Shown here: piece after piece, positions 27,154-35,857 of the stretch
Numbering within the stretch: position 1 is the first letter of the stretch
Layout: the number at the start of each line of letters is the position of its first letter
Source of the DNA: Zobellia roscoffensis
Lineage (GTDB): Bacteria > Bacteroidota > Bacteroidia > Flavobacteriales > Flavobacteriaceae
Direction of reading: 5' to 3'
Assembly (NCBI RefSeq): GCF_015330165.1
Contig: NZ_JADDXT010000002.1
Location: forward strand, 3,065,646 to 3,129,645
Length of the DNA stretch: 64,000 nt
Translations under genes and position numbers: made by a program
The notes under the pieces: model-generated
What the model saw: only the letters and a program-made list of their open reading frames with translations
The model's database searches: none
What the model was told of the DNA's origin: nothing

Positions 27154-29988
27154 TTAATTTATGAATTGGAATTCCGGTAAAATCAGTGTAGACCAAAACA
27201 AGTCCTGTAATTTTTCTTTGCTGGGGTCGTTACCCAATGCAGAAACCATTATTCCGAATTCTTGATCGGTTGGTTTTCTGCCCATGGCGTGTAAATAGAG
27301 TTCATTCACGATTATGCTACTGTCTTTGTTGTATTTTTCAAGCCAAATTTTTGCACCTTCTCCCAAGACGTTGTTGAAAAACTCCCCATTGGTGAGTTCT
27401 AAAGCTTGCAATAGTGTGGCTTGTTCGTCTCTTGAGGTAGTAACGTTTTCCCTGCTAGGTCTGCCAAGGGCTTTCATGAACGGGTGTTGTTCGACAAGGC
27501 TTGCCCTGGCGAATTTACCGTTACGCTTCTTAAATGTGAAATCTATTAAATTGCCCCAATTTGAATCTCCGTAATTACGTACAGCTTCCCACTTACTATC
27601 GTTATAATCGGAACTGGTCCAATTTTTTTCTGGTTTATCGGAGGTGCTTTTCCAGGTATTATCAGAATTGATGATGGTCTCGTCACCATTGGTGTAAACA
27701 ATCTTTAGGGAGAAGAGTATTCCAGCAGGGTTTGCAATCTTACCCTCGTTGATGCCTTCAATAGCAATTGTATTCTTTCCGCTTTTTAAAGTTTTTTGAA
27801 TACTTAGTTTATCTACTTGTGCCCAATCTGAACCTTGAGCCAATTTCGAATCATTTATATAAAGGGTATAAGAGTGGTCTACTGAGATTAAGACTGTTGC
27901 ACTTTCTATAGATGTATGGGGTAGTGTAAATTCTTTTCTGAAATACCTTTTCCCCGGTTCGGGAAGAACGACCCTGTCAAACTTCATTTCTTTATGCCAA
28001 ATGCGGGAGGAAGGTAGTTCATTGCCTTCAGGATTATAGGCTACCGAGGTGTATACTGGTTTTATGAGTTGGCTAACTGCATCGGAAAACTGTTCGGCAC
28101 TCATGCGTTTGAGTATAGGCCCTTTAAATTGATATGCTGATTTGATGTCATCACTATTTTTGTAATTGACCGTTGACAGCTGGTATGCCTTTGACATCAT
28201 GATTTGTTTGATAAGATGCTTAAGGTTGTAATTCGAGTCTATAAAATCAGATGCTAACCAATCTAGTAAATTGGCATCCCATGGTTCATTATCCATTTCG
28301 TCTAAGGGTTCTATAATACCCCTGCCCATTAACTGTTCCCAAAACCTATTGGTTATCGTGCGGTACAGTCTCCCGTTCTCTGGTTTCACCATTACTTCGG
28401 AAAGCTTAAACAACCTTTCTTTAACGCTTTCTGCTTCAACGCTACCTAATTCCGGATAAAGGAAATTTACCGAAGCCATTTTTCCAATGGGTTTGTCACA
28501 ACGGTTCAACTCGAGGACAGAGTCTGCAAAAATTGAAGCAAAACCATAAGACTGTTCAAGGGTAAGGTTGCTTACAAAGCTATTATGACATGAAGCACAT
28601 TTTACATTGACTCCCAGTAAGGATTGACCAATATTTTGGGCAGCCTGCATTTCTGTTCGTTGGCTGGCATTGACTACACCTCTCCATTGAATTCCTTTTA
28701 TAAATCCCTCGGAGACCTGTGTAGGGTTAACGAGTTCTTTTACCATTTGGTCATAGCTCTTATTGTTTAACAACGAGGTATACAACCAATCGGTAATTTG
28801 TTTTCTTCCTCCTGTTATAAATCCGGTTCCACTGTAATCGTTTCGCAAAAGATCGTTCCAGAAACTCAACCAATGTTGGGTGTAGTTGTGAGAATTGTTT
28901 AATAAGGTATCAATTAGAGCTTCTCTTTTGTTTGAATTTGTGTCCTGGATAAATTCGGCAACTGTTTTTGGAGTTGGAAGTAATCCAATTATATCTAAAT
29001 GTGCACGTCGTACAAAGGTTCTGTCATCTACAACTTGGGGCCATACTATGTGGTGATCATTAAAGTAGGAGTCTATTAATTTGTCAACGGGATTAATTTC
29101 GCTCGACTCAGGTAATTTTGGCATTTTAAGGGATAATTCTGCTTCGGGAAAAACTTTTAGCGTCTGATCTGACCAGTGAGCCCCATTTTTAATCCATAAT
29201 TTTATCAATGAAATTTCATTGTCCTTGAGAACCTTACCCTTTTTTGGCATAACTTCATCATCATTCGGGGAAAGTGAAATTCGTCGGTACAGTTCACTTT
29301 TTAAAGGATTTCCATCTTCAATGACTTTCCCTGAATCTCCGCCCGCAAAAATACCTTCTTTACTATCCAATACCAGATTTCCTTTTTGTTTGTTCGCATT
29401 ATGACATTGGTAACAGTTATGGGCTAAAATAGACCTGACTTCTAAATTTAATTTGTCAAGTTGTTCTATGGTTAAAGAATCGGATTCTTTTAAATCGGCC
29501 AGCAATGCTAGACCCTTGGTATTGTCATAACCTTCATTGTTCCCTGGTAAAATACTGGTAAGATAATCTTCTCCATGCGTAAGGTTCGCCCCTAAATGAC
29601 CGGCTATGGTCAGCACAACAATGGTCAATGTAAGCGAAGTCCTGTAGAGACGAAAATCAGAAATTCTCCCTTTTAAGGTAGCCCTTAATATCAGAATAGT
29701 GATACTTGCCAAGATTGCAGTAGCAACACCCGTATATTGATGATTGTCTACTAAATCTCCACTGTAGTCCTCTTGTGTTCGTAAAATCCAACCGAAAAAA
29801 GCTGAAAAAATAGAGAATAGGGCTCCCACATAAATCATCCAGTAGGTTCCTGTGCGAAGTCCTTTTCTTTTTCCTCCCACAGTTGACATTTCAAAAAGAA
29901 ATGCGACTACCAATAACCCAATAGGAAAATGCACCAATAAAGGGTGCAATCTTCCTAATAGTTGAAGTATCCAATTAAAATCTTCCAT
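27154..29988 (-). CDS. Membrane c-type cytochrome, PSCyt1-DUF1549-DUF1553, with inserted galactose-binding-like domain
   Basis: A 944-residue protein. Four membrane helices (about 18-33, 50-68, 87-103, 117-132; a DUF2231-like block) anchor it. A planctomycete-type cytochrome domain follows, with a haem motif C192-YQ-C195-H196. DUF1549 covers about 300-510 and holds a second haem motif, C464-AS-C467-H468. DUF1553 covers about 520-650 and resumes about 825-944; between them (about 675-815) sits a jelly-roll domain like the N-terminal sugar-binding modules of GH2/GH78 enzymes (RYFRKEFTLP, VDHSYTLYINDSKL, KSGKNTIAIEG). The design suggests electron transfer to or from a carbohydrate or its bound enzyme, which is inference. 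It directly precedes its usual DUF1501 partner and follows SusD. Confidence 0.85.
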   Translation of the reverse strand: MEDFNWILQLLGRLHPLLVHFPIGLLVVAFLFEMSTVGGKRKGLRTGTYWMIYVGALFSIFSAFFGWILRTQEDYSGDLVDNHQYTGVATAILASITILILRATLKGRISDFRLYRTSLTLTIVVLTIAGHLGANLTHGEDYLTSILPGNNEGYDNTKGLALLADLKESDSLTIEQLDKLNLEVRSILAHNCYQCHNANKQKGNLVLDSKEGIFAGGDSGKVIEDGNPLKSELYRRISLSPNDDEVMPKKGKVLKDNEISLIKLWIKNGAHWSDQTLKVFPEAELSLKMPKLPESSEINPVDKLIDSYFNDHHIVWPQVVDDRTFVRRAHLDIIGLLPTPKTVAEFIQDTNSNKREALIDTLLNNSHNYTQHWLSFWNDLLRNDYSGTGFITGGRKQITDWLYTSLLNNKSYDQMVKELVNPTQVSEGFIKGIQWRGVVNASQRTEMQAAQNIGQSLLGVNVKCASCHNSFVSNLTLEQSYGFASIFADSVLELNRCDKPIGKMASVNFLYPELGSVEAESVKERLFKLSEVMVKPENGRLYRTITNRFWEQLMGRGIIEPLDEMDNEPWDANLLDWLASDFIDSNYNLKHLIKQIMMSKAYQLSTVNYKNSDDIKSAYQFKGPILKRMSAEQFSDAVSQLIKPVYTSVAYNPEGNELPSSRIWHKEMKFDRVVLPEPGKRYFRKEFTLPHTSIESATVLISVDHSYTLYINDSKLAQGSDWAQVDKLSIQKTLKSGKNTIAIEGINEGKIANPAGILFSLKIVYTNGDETIINSDNTWKSTSDKPEKNWTSSDYNDSKWEAVRNYGDSNWGNLIDFTFKKRNGKFARASLVEQHPFMKALGRPSRENVTTSRDEQATLLQALELTNGEFFNNVLGEGAKIWLEKYNKDSSIIVNELYLHAMGRKPTDQEFGIMVSALGNDPSKEKLQDLFWSTLILPEFQFIN

Positions 29989-30098
29989 AGTTGACTTGCT
30001 TATTATTGTTTAGGCTGCATATGTATGTTCCGCGTTTTTTTTTGATACAATAAGGTACTGAAATAAGGAAGACTGAAAAGATGTTATTTATTATTGTC

Positions 30099-31604
30099 TT
30101 AATAACCTTCGTTCTGTTTTAAATTTGGGTTGACCAACAATTCCCTTTCCGGTAATGGAAATAAAATTTCGTGGGCTTCAAACTTATAGTCTCCTGGAGA
30201 AAATCCGATTTGGCCTCTTGAGGTAGTGGGGTTAGCTCGTTCATTTTCACCATGGGCATTTAAGAACGTCACTAATTCGGAGGGGGTAAACGTGCGTTTC
30301 AAATCAAACCAACGATGGTTTTCAAAGGCCAGTTCAATTCGTCGTTCATGACGTAGGGCGTCCTTGAGCTGGTCTTGAGAAAGCCCACTAACGGGGTCTA
30401 ATCCTGCCCTTTCACGAACTTGGTTCAAATAGCCTAAAGATTCGTTGGTCGGACCTGACGTTTCATTTATTGCTTCGGCCAACATCAATATTACATCGGC
30501 ATAGCGAAACACCGGCCAATTGTCGTCTGGGCGACCTTGAACAGAGTGGGTATGATGAAATTTTTCAATGAACGGAATAGCTACAAATACACCTTCATTG
30601 TTTGTGTAACCTTCGCTTAAGGATGCGTCTTTGCGCAAGTCGCCCTCTTCATAAGAGTTGATCAAATCAAGAGTGGGAATATTCCATCCATTGCCGTCAA
30701 CACCTGGAAAACCAGTAACAGCACCTTGCGAAAATAATGGGTAAAAATTATAGATAAATCCACTAGATTCCCCTAAGTCATTATCTCCCTGAAATTGCAC
30801 CTCAAATATGGATTCTTGGTGATTTTTGTTGTTCGGATCAAATATGTCGGCATAATTGGGTAATAATGAATAAATGCCTAAATCCATTACTTCTTCTAAA
30901 GCAGTCTGTGCTTTTACATAATCTTGTTGGGTTAAAGAAACCTTAGCTTGCAACGTAAGTGCGGCACCTTTACATAGCCGGCCAGATTCTGAAGCGGACA
31001 CTTCTTTTGGAAGGGCTGCTATAGAGAAGGCCAAATCACTTTCTATCAAAGCATAGATTTCAGAGATTGGGGAACGTGAATATTCAAAAGCTTCGGAGGG
31101 GTCTTGAATAGACTCTTCTACAATTATGGTATTCCCAAAATACTGAGAAAGAAGGAAATAGTAATAAGCTCTAAAAAACCTCGCCTCTGCTTCAAACCTT
31201 GATTTTGCACTTGCTTCAATCTCGGTTTCCGAAAGTTTGGACAATACGGTATTAATATTTCCCAAAGAATTATAAATACGTCTGTAAACGTCATATATTT
31301 TACCTGTGTTGGAATTGTATTGCCAATATTCGATTGATTCGATATTAGGTCCGTTTCCTCTATTTCCTTCGTTGAAGTGAACCGTTGTATTGTCTGTGAT
31401 GAATTCTTGAAACAACCATTGGTCGGCTATCACGCCCTGTAGTTGGCTGTAAATACCTATTACTGCCTGGTGGACCTGTACCTCAGTATTATAGAATGTT
31501 TCTTCCCCAAGTTGCGTAGGGTTTTGTTTGTCAAGAAATTCATTACTACAAGCGCATATGGACAAAGCCAGTAGAGTCCCTATAAGTTTTGTTGGAAATT
31601 TCAT
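30099..31604 (-). CDS. SusD-like outer-membrane glycan-binding lipoprotein (second pair)
   Basis: A 501-residue SusD/RagB lipoprotein (signal MKFPTKLIGTLLALSICAC, lipidated Cys19, then SNEFLDK). The blocks SRFEAEARFFRAYYYFLLSQYFGN, FRYADVILMLAEAINE and RRIELAFENHRWFDLKRT are typical. It resembles the SusD at 9964 in architecture but is clearly a different sequence, suggesting another oligosaccharide of the same polymer. It follows its SusC by 22 bp. The 110 bp downstream carry the 10-mer GGAACATACA that is also found after the first SusD. Confidence 0.95.
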   Translation of the reverse strand: MKFPTKLIGTLLALSICACSNEFLDKQNPTQLGEETFYNTEVQVHQAVIGIYSQLQGVIADQWLFQEFITDNTTVHFNEGNRGNGPNIESIEYWQYNSNTGKIYDVYRRIYNSLGNINTVLSKLSETEIEASAKSRFEAEARFFRAYYYFLLSQYFGNTIIVEESIQDPSEAFEYSRSPISEIYALIESDLAFSIAALPKEVSASESGRLCKGAALTLQAKVSLTQQDYVKAQTALEEVMDLGIYSLLPNYADIFDPNNKNHQESIFEVQFQGDNDLGESSGFIYNFYPLFSQGAVTGFPGVDGNGWNIPTLDLINSYEEGDLRKDASLSEGYTNNEGVFVAIPFIEKFHHTHSVQGRPDDNWPVFRYADVILMLAEAINETSGPTNESLGYLNQVRERAGLDPVSGLSQDQLKDALRHERRIELAFENHRWFDLKRTFTPSELVTFLNAHGENERANPTTSRGQIGFSPGDYKFEAHEILFPLPERELLVNPNLKQNEGY

Positions 31605-31626
31605 GGGTATATTTATTTAGGTGATG

Positions 31627-34600
31627 TTAAAATGATAATGTTGCTCCTAGGGTAATAGTTCTAGGAACGGGATAGGCAGAATCGTCTCTTCCCGGGTTTA
31701 TTCCTCCTGCCGTACTCACTTGAGGGTTACCACCTGGGAAATCTGAAAATAGATAAAGATTATCTGCATTGATATAGATTCTGGCATTGCTCAACAGGGC
31801 ATCTTCATTTATAGGTAGTGTGTACCCAAGGGAAACACTCCTAACCCAAATATGGCTGGCATCATGAACGTAAAAGGAATTGGATTCACGTTCCCATTTC
31901 CAGAAATTACTTGTAGGTACTATCCCGTTTCCAGGATTTTGGGTAGAACGAAAACGCTCTTTGGCTCGCACATCAACATTAAAAACTCCATCAAGGTTAA
32001 GTGTAGTAGATTCTATATTTCTATAAACATCATAGTTTTCCGATCCGGTTAAAACTGCGTTAAAGTCAAAAGCTTTATAGTCTGCGCCTAGAGTAAATGA
32101 CCATACGTACTCAGGATGGGGATTTCCTATTTCTACCCAATCCGTAGTGTCATATGAGATTTCTCCATCACCATTTGCATCAAAATATATGAATGAACCG
32201 GGAATGGCCCCGTCTTGAGTGGGAGAGGAATTAATTTGTTCTTCTGTTTGGAATACCCCCAAATTTTTGAAACCGTGCAACATTCCAATGGGGCGACCCA
32301 CCTGAGATACGTTGGTAGTACCGTAAAACCCACCATTTCTTATTTCATCATTGTCTCCGTTTATTTCTAAAACCTTATTGTCGTTAAACGAAATATTAAA
32401 ATTACCTCTCAATCTTAAGTTATCGGTAATTTGCTTTCGATAACCAAGAGCGAATTCTAAACCCGTATTCTGGACTTTGCCAATGTTGGTAAATGTGGTT
32501 TCAAATCCGGAGATAACAGGAATGTTCACCGGAAGTAACATGTTTTTAGTAGTTTTCTTATAGTACTCGGCGGTAAAAACCAGATTATTAAAAATTGTTA
32601 GGTCTAGGCCATAATTGTATTGATTGGATTCTTCCCATCCCAATTGTGGGTTGGCCAATGAGTTTAGTACTTTTCCAGGTTGGAAGGAATTTCCCAATAT
32701 ATAATTTTCAGAGGCTAATGTGGAAAGACTACGGTAGTTACCTATATTATTATTGCCCGTTACACCAAAGCTTGCTCGAAGTTTTAAATCGTTTAACCAA
32801 TCAGTTTCTTTTAAAAAATATTCATCTGAAACTCGCCATCCTAATGAAACTGAAGGAAAATTACCCCATCTGTTATCAGATCCAAATCTGGAACTTCCTT
32901 CACGACGATAAGTGGCCGATACCAAATATTTGTCTTTATAAGCATAGTTCAAACGAGCAAAATAGGCAAGTAGACTCCAACTACTTTCGCCTGATTCAAC
33001 ACTAAAAACTTCGGCGTTTTGAAGAAATTGAACTTGGTCATCAGGAAATTTTTGGCCATCTCCATCAATGTTTCTTAGTGTGGCTTCTTGAGCAGTATAG
33101 CCTAAAAGTATATCTAAAGCATGATTATCTTGTATGACTTTTGAATAACTGAGTAACTGATCTGTTGACCAATTTACTTCTTCGGTGTAGGTTTCACTTA
33201 ATATGGCATCTCTTGGTGGTGGACTATTAAAACCATTAGCAGCTAGGGTAGAAGGTCTAAAGCTATTTTCTCTAGAGCCAATTAACGAGGTGTTTACTAG
33301 AGACTTAAATTTAAAGTTTTTAAGAAAATCGAATTCAATAAAAGCATTTGAAAGAAGCCTGTTTATATGTCTTGTATTTTTTTCTTCATGTAATAGCTGA
33401 ACAGGATTGGGAGATCCGAAAATTAGGTCTCCTTCGCCGCCATAACCTCCTATATAGTCATTAAAACTTCCGTCAGGGTTGTAAACTGGCTCTCGAGGAT
33501 CAGCCCATAAGGCTCTTCCTACTACAAGGTTTCTACTGCCGTCATCAATAAACCGTTCGTTGGTTCTTGAGCCGGTAACGTTTAAACCAACCGTAATTTT
33601 GTCGGTAATTTTGGTATTTACGTTTGCTCTTACGTTAAAGCGCTCAAAATTGGTTTTAATTATAACTCCTTCTTGGTCCAAATACCCCATTGAGATGACT
33701 GATTTCGTTTTTTCACTACCAGAAGTAATGGTTAAATTATACTTTTTGAATAGTGCGGCATCATTGACTATTTCATCAAACCAGTCTGTAGATGTCGTAT
33801 ATTGTTCGGGCGTTCTAATTCTTAACGGTATTTCACTCTCTAAAGGTTCGCGTTCTTCATTTAGTATATATTTGTCTATCCAGCTTTCTTTCTGAAACTG
33901 ACCGAATTCTTGTGCATTCAACATTTTTTCCCTCCGTGAATCGGGTACTTGTTGTAGGCCGGAGACTACGTCTAAAGTTACACTTGTTCGCCCCTCTTTA
34001 CCCTGTTTGGTATTGATTAGAATAACGCCGTTAGACCCTCTTGCACCGTAAATGGCTGTAGAAGCGGCATCTTTTAGGACAGTCATGGATTCAATATCGG
34101 CAGGGTCAATACTAAGGCCAGTAGATGTTCCTACGGGAAAACCATCTATCACATACAGAGGTTTACTGTCTGCTCCTAAAGAACTTAATCCCCTAATTAC
34201 AATATTAAGTTCTTGGCCTGGTCGGCCTGAAGTTTGCCCTACAATAACACCTGGAGCTTGCCCCAAGAGCAACCGGGAAGCATCTGTTGCAGGGACGTCT
34301 TTTACTTCTTTAAGGTCAACCACGGAAACAGCCGAAACAATGTCTCTTTTTCGTTTTGTACCATAGCCAACTACGACCACTTCTTCTAGTCCTGCAGCAT
34401 TTTCTTCCAGAACAAGGTTTAGGGTACTTTTATCGTTTACGGCAATTTCTTTTGTAGAAAATCCAATATAGGACACAGACAAAACTGAGCTGTCGTTAGA
34501 AACGTTTATTGTGAAATTTCCATCAAAATCAGCGGTAACTCCGTTGGTTGTGCCTTTTTCAACAATATTGGCGCCAGGCAGGGGAGTGCCATCTGAAGAA

Positions 34601-34698
34601 CTTACTACACCATTTATTTGCTTTTGTCCAAAGGAGCAGATACAGGTGAAGAGTGTTAGCAGCAGCAAAATTTTTAAATGCGACTTTTTTGTTTTCAT
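31627..34698 (-). CDS. SusC-like TonB-dependent transporter (second pair, no STN domain)
   Basis: Begun at the ATG at 34698 the protein has 1023 residues and a proper signal peptide (MKTKKSHLKILLLLTLFTCICSFG); the ATG at 34743 would add an uncleaved hydrophilic tail. A carboxypeptidase-regulatory-like domain covers about 27-100, the plug begins EEVVVVGYGTKRKRDIVSAV, and the beta barrel fills the rest to GATLSF. Unlike the first SusC it has no STN domain, so it should not signal through FecR/sigma; the divergent AraC gene at 34933 is the likely control. It heads the operon with SusD, the cytochrome/DUF1501/propeller genes, the isomerase-like gene, rhaT and GH106. Confidence 0.95.
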   Translation of the reverse strand: MKTKKSHLKILLLLTLFTCICSFGQKQINGVVSSSDGTPLPGANIVEKGTTNGVTADFDGNFTINVSNDSSVLSVSYIGFSTKEIAVNDKSTLNLVLEENAAGLEEVVVVGYGTKRKRDIVSAVSVVDLKEVKDVPATDASRLLLGQAPGVIVGQTSGRPGQELNIVIRGLSSLGADSKPLYVIDGFPVGTSTGLSIDPADIESMTVLKDAASTAIYGARGSNGVILINTKQGKEGRTSVTLDVVSGLQQVPDSRREKMLNAQEFGQFQKESWIDKYILNEEREPLESEIPLRIRTPEQYTTSTDWFDEIVNDAALFKKYNLTITSGSEKTKSVISMGYLDQEGVIIKTNFERFNVRANVNTKITDKITVGLNVTGSRTNERFIDDGSRNLVVGRALWADPREPVYNPDGSFNDYIGGYGGEGDLIFGSPNPVQLLHEEKNTRHINRLLSNAFIEFDFLKNFKFKSLVNTSLIGSRENSFRPSTLAANGFNSPPPRDAILSETYTEEVNWSTDQLLSYSKVIQDNHALDILLGYTAQEATLRNIDGDGQKFPDDQVQFLQNAEVFSVESGESSWSLLAYFARLNYAYKDKYLVSATYRREGSSRFGSDNRWGNFPSVSLGWRVSDEYFLKETDWLNDLKLRASFGVTGNNNIGNYRSLSTLASENYILGNSFQPGKVLNSLANPQLGWEESNQYNYGLDLTIFNNLVFTAEYYKKTTKNMLLPVNIPVISGFETTFTNIGKVQNTGLEFALGYRKQITDNLRLRGNFNISFNDNKVLEINGDNDEIRNGGFYGTTNVSQVGRPIGMLHGFKNLGVFQTEEQINSSPTQDGAIPGSFIYFDANGDGEISYDTTDWVEIGNPHPEYVWSFTLGADYKAFDFNAVLTGSENYDVYRNIESTTLNLDGVFNVDVRAKERFRSTQNPGNGIVPTSNFWKWERESNSFYVHDASHIWVRSVSLGYTLPINEDALLSNARIYINADNLYLFSDFPGGNPQVSTAGGINPGRDDSAYPVPRTITLGATLSF

Positions 34699-34932
34699 AG
34701 GTTGATCATTTATTGGTTGGATAGTTTTTATTTTTTGATGCATTTGTTCTACACCTGCTACTGCTTAATTATTATGTGTTTGTATCATAAAATTTATTTT
34801 TTTTTAGTATTGAATCATTATGTTTTGTGTATTATGTAATATATTGTGGTTGTAATTGGGGTATTTGTCAAAATAAGATTATATATTTTATAATATCCAT
34901 ACACAAACTGGTTATCTTTTGTACTATTTGAT

Positions 34933-35817
34933 ATGAGAATTTTCAAAAAATACCTAACCCATAAATTAGAGGCAACTTCTGAGAATTTTGGAGTCCAAAT
35001 ATTGAATTTAGGCCATAATGTACACCCTCCAAATGTGCATTATCCTGAAGTAGATCATCCTGAAGGATATTATTTTGATTGGAATAAAGGAAGGTATTTA
35101 AAAGAGTATCAGATTATATACATTACTAAGGGTGAGGGAATTTTTGAAGCCAATGGACTTCCTCCTCAACAAATAGGTGCAGGTACTGTATTTCTTTTGT
35201 TTCCAGAGGTATGGCATAGGTTCCGGCCCAAAATTAGTACAGGATGGGAAGAGTATTGGGTTGGTTTTACAGGGGAATATGCAAAATATCTACTCGAACA
35301 AAAATGTTTTAGCCCAGAGAACCCTATAATAGATGTTTTTTTTATTCCTGAGTTTTTGGAAACTTTCTCAAATCTCATAGAGACTATAGAAACGGATAAT
35401 GCCTTATTGAAGAAAATGTCTTCTTTTCACCTTATAAATTTGCTAGGAATTGCATATGCTTCCGTTTTGAAAAACAATAATGGTCTTTCGCATAAAAAGC
35501 AAACTATTCACGAAATGCAGAATGAAATTCACAGGCAGTGGAATCAAAATATTGATTTTGAACTTCTTTGTGATAAATTTAAAGTAAGCTATAGCTGGTT
35601 TAGAAAATCGTTCAAGGAGATTTTTGACACACCACCAAATCAATACCTCTTAATGCTGCGGCTCAGAAATGCTGCCCGTATTATTCAGGAAACTGATTTA
35701 TCTATTTCTGAAGTGGCTTTTGAATGCGGTTTTCATTCGGAACATTATTTTTCTAGGGTTTTCAAACAAAAGATGAGATTAAATCCAACAGAGGTAAGAA
35801 AAGATAAAAAATCATAA
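34933..35817 (+). CDS. AraC-family transcriptional regulator
   Basis: A 294-residue protein. The N-terminal part is a cupin-like sensing domain (YYFDWNKGRYLKEYQIIYITKGEG, then GAGTVFLLFPEVWHRFRP). The C-terminal part (about 190-290) has the two helix-turn-helix units of AraC/XylS proteins (FELLCDKFKVSYSWFRKSFKEIF and ISEVAFECGFHSEHYFSRVFKQ). Such regulators usually activate sugar genes when a mono- or oligosaccharide binds the cupin. It is divergent from the second SusC; the 234 bp between the two start codons are very AT-rich and hold no copy of the shared motif. It may be the activator of this operon, or of the shared-motif regulon; neither is shown. Confidence 0.92.
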   Translation: MRIFKKYLTHKLEATSENFGVQILNLGHNVHPPNVHYPEVDHPEGYYFDWNKGRYLKEYQIIYITKGEGIFEANGLPPQQIGAGTVFLLFPEVWHRFRPKISTGWEEYWVGFTGEYAKYLLEQKCFSPENPIIDVFFIPEFLETFSNLIETIETDNALLKKMSSFHLINLLGIAYASVLKNNNGLSHKKQTIHEMQNEIHRQWNQNIDFELLCDKFKVSYSWFRKSFKEIFDTPPNQYLLMLRLRNAARIIQETDLSISEVAFECGFHSEHYFSRVFKQKMRLNPTEVRKDKKS

Positions 35818-35857
35818 TTATCTTAATTAAACCTCTGCAATTCCTGTTTTGGTTACA

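Noticed and set aside
32595..33005. Open frame (136 codons) on the + strand
   Set aside because: Antisense to the second susC; a shadow of its codon usage.
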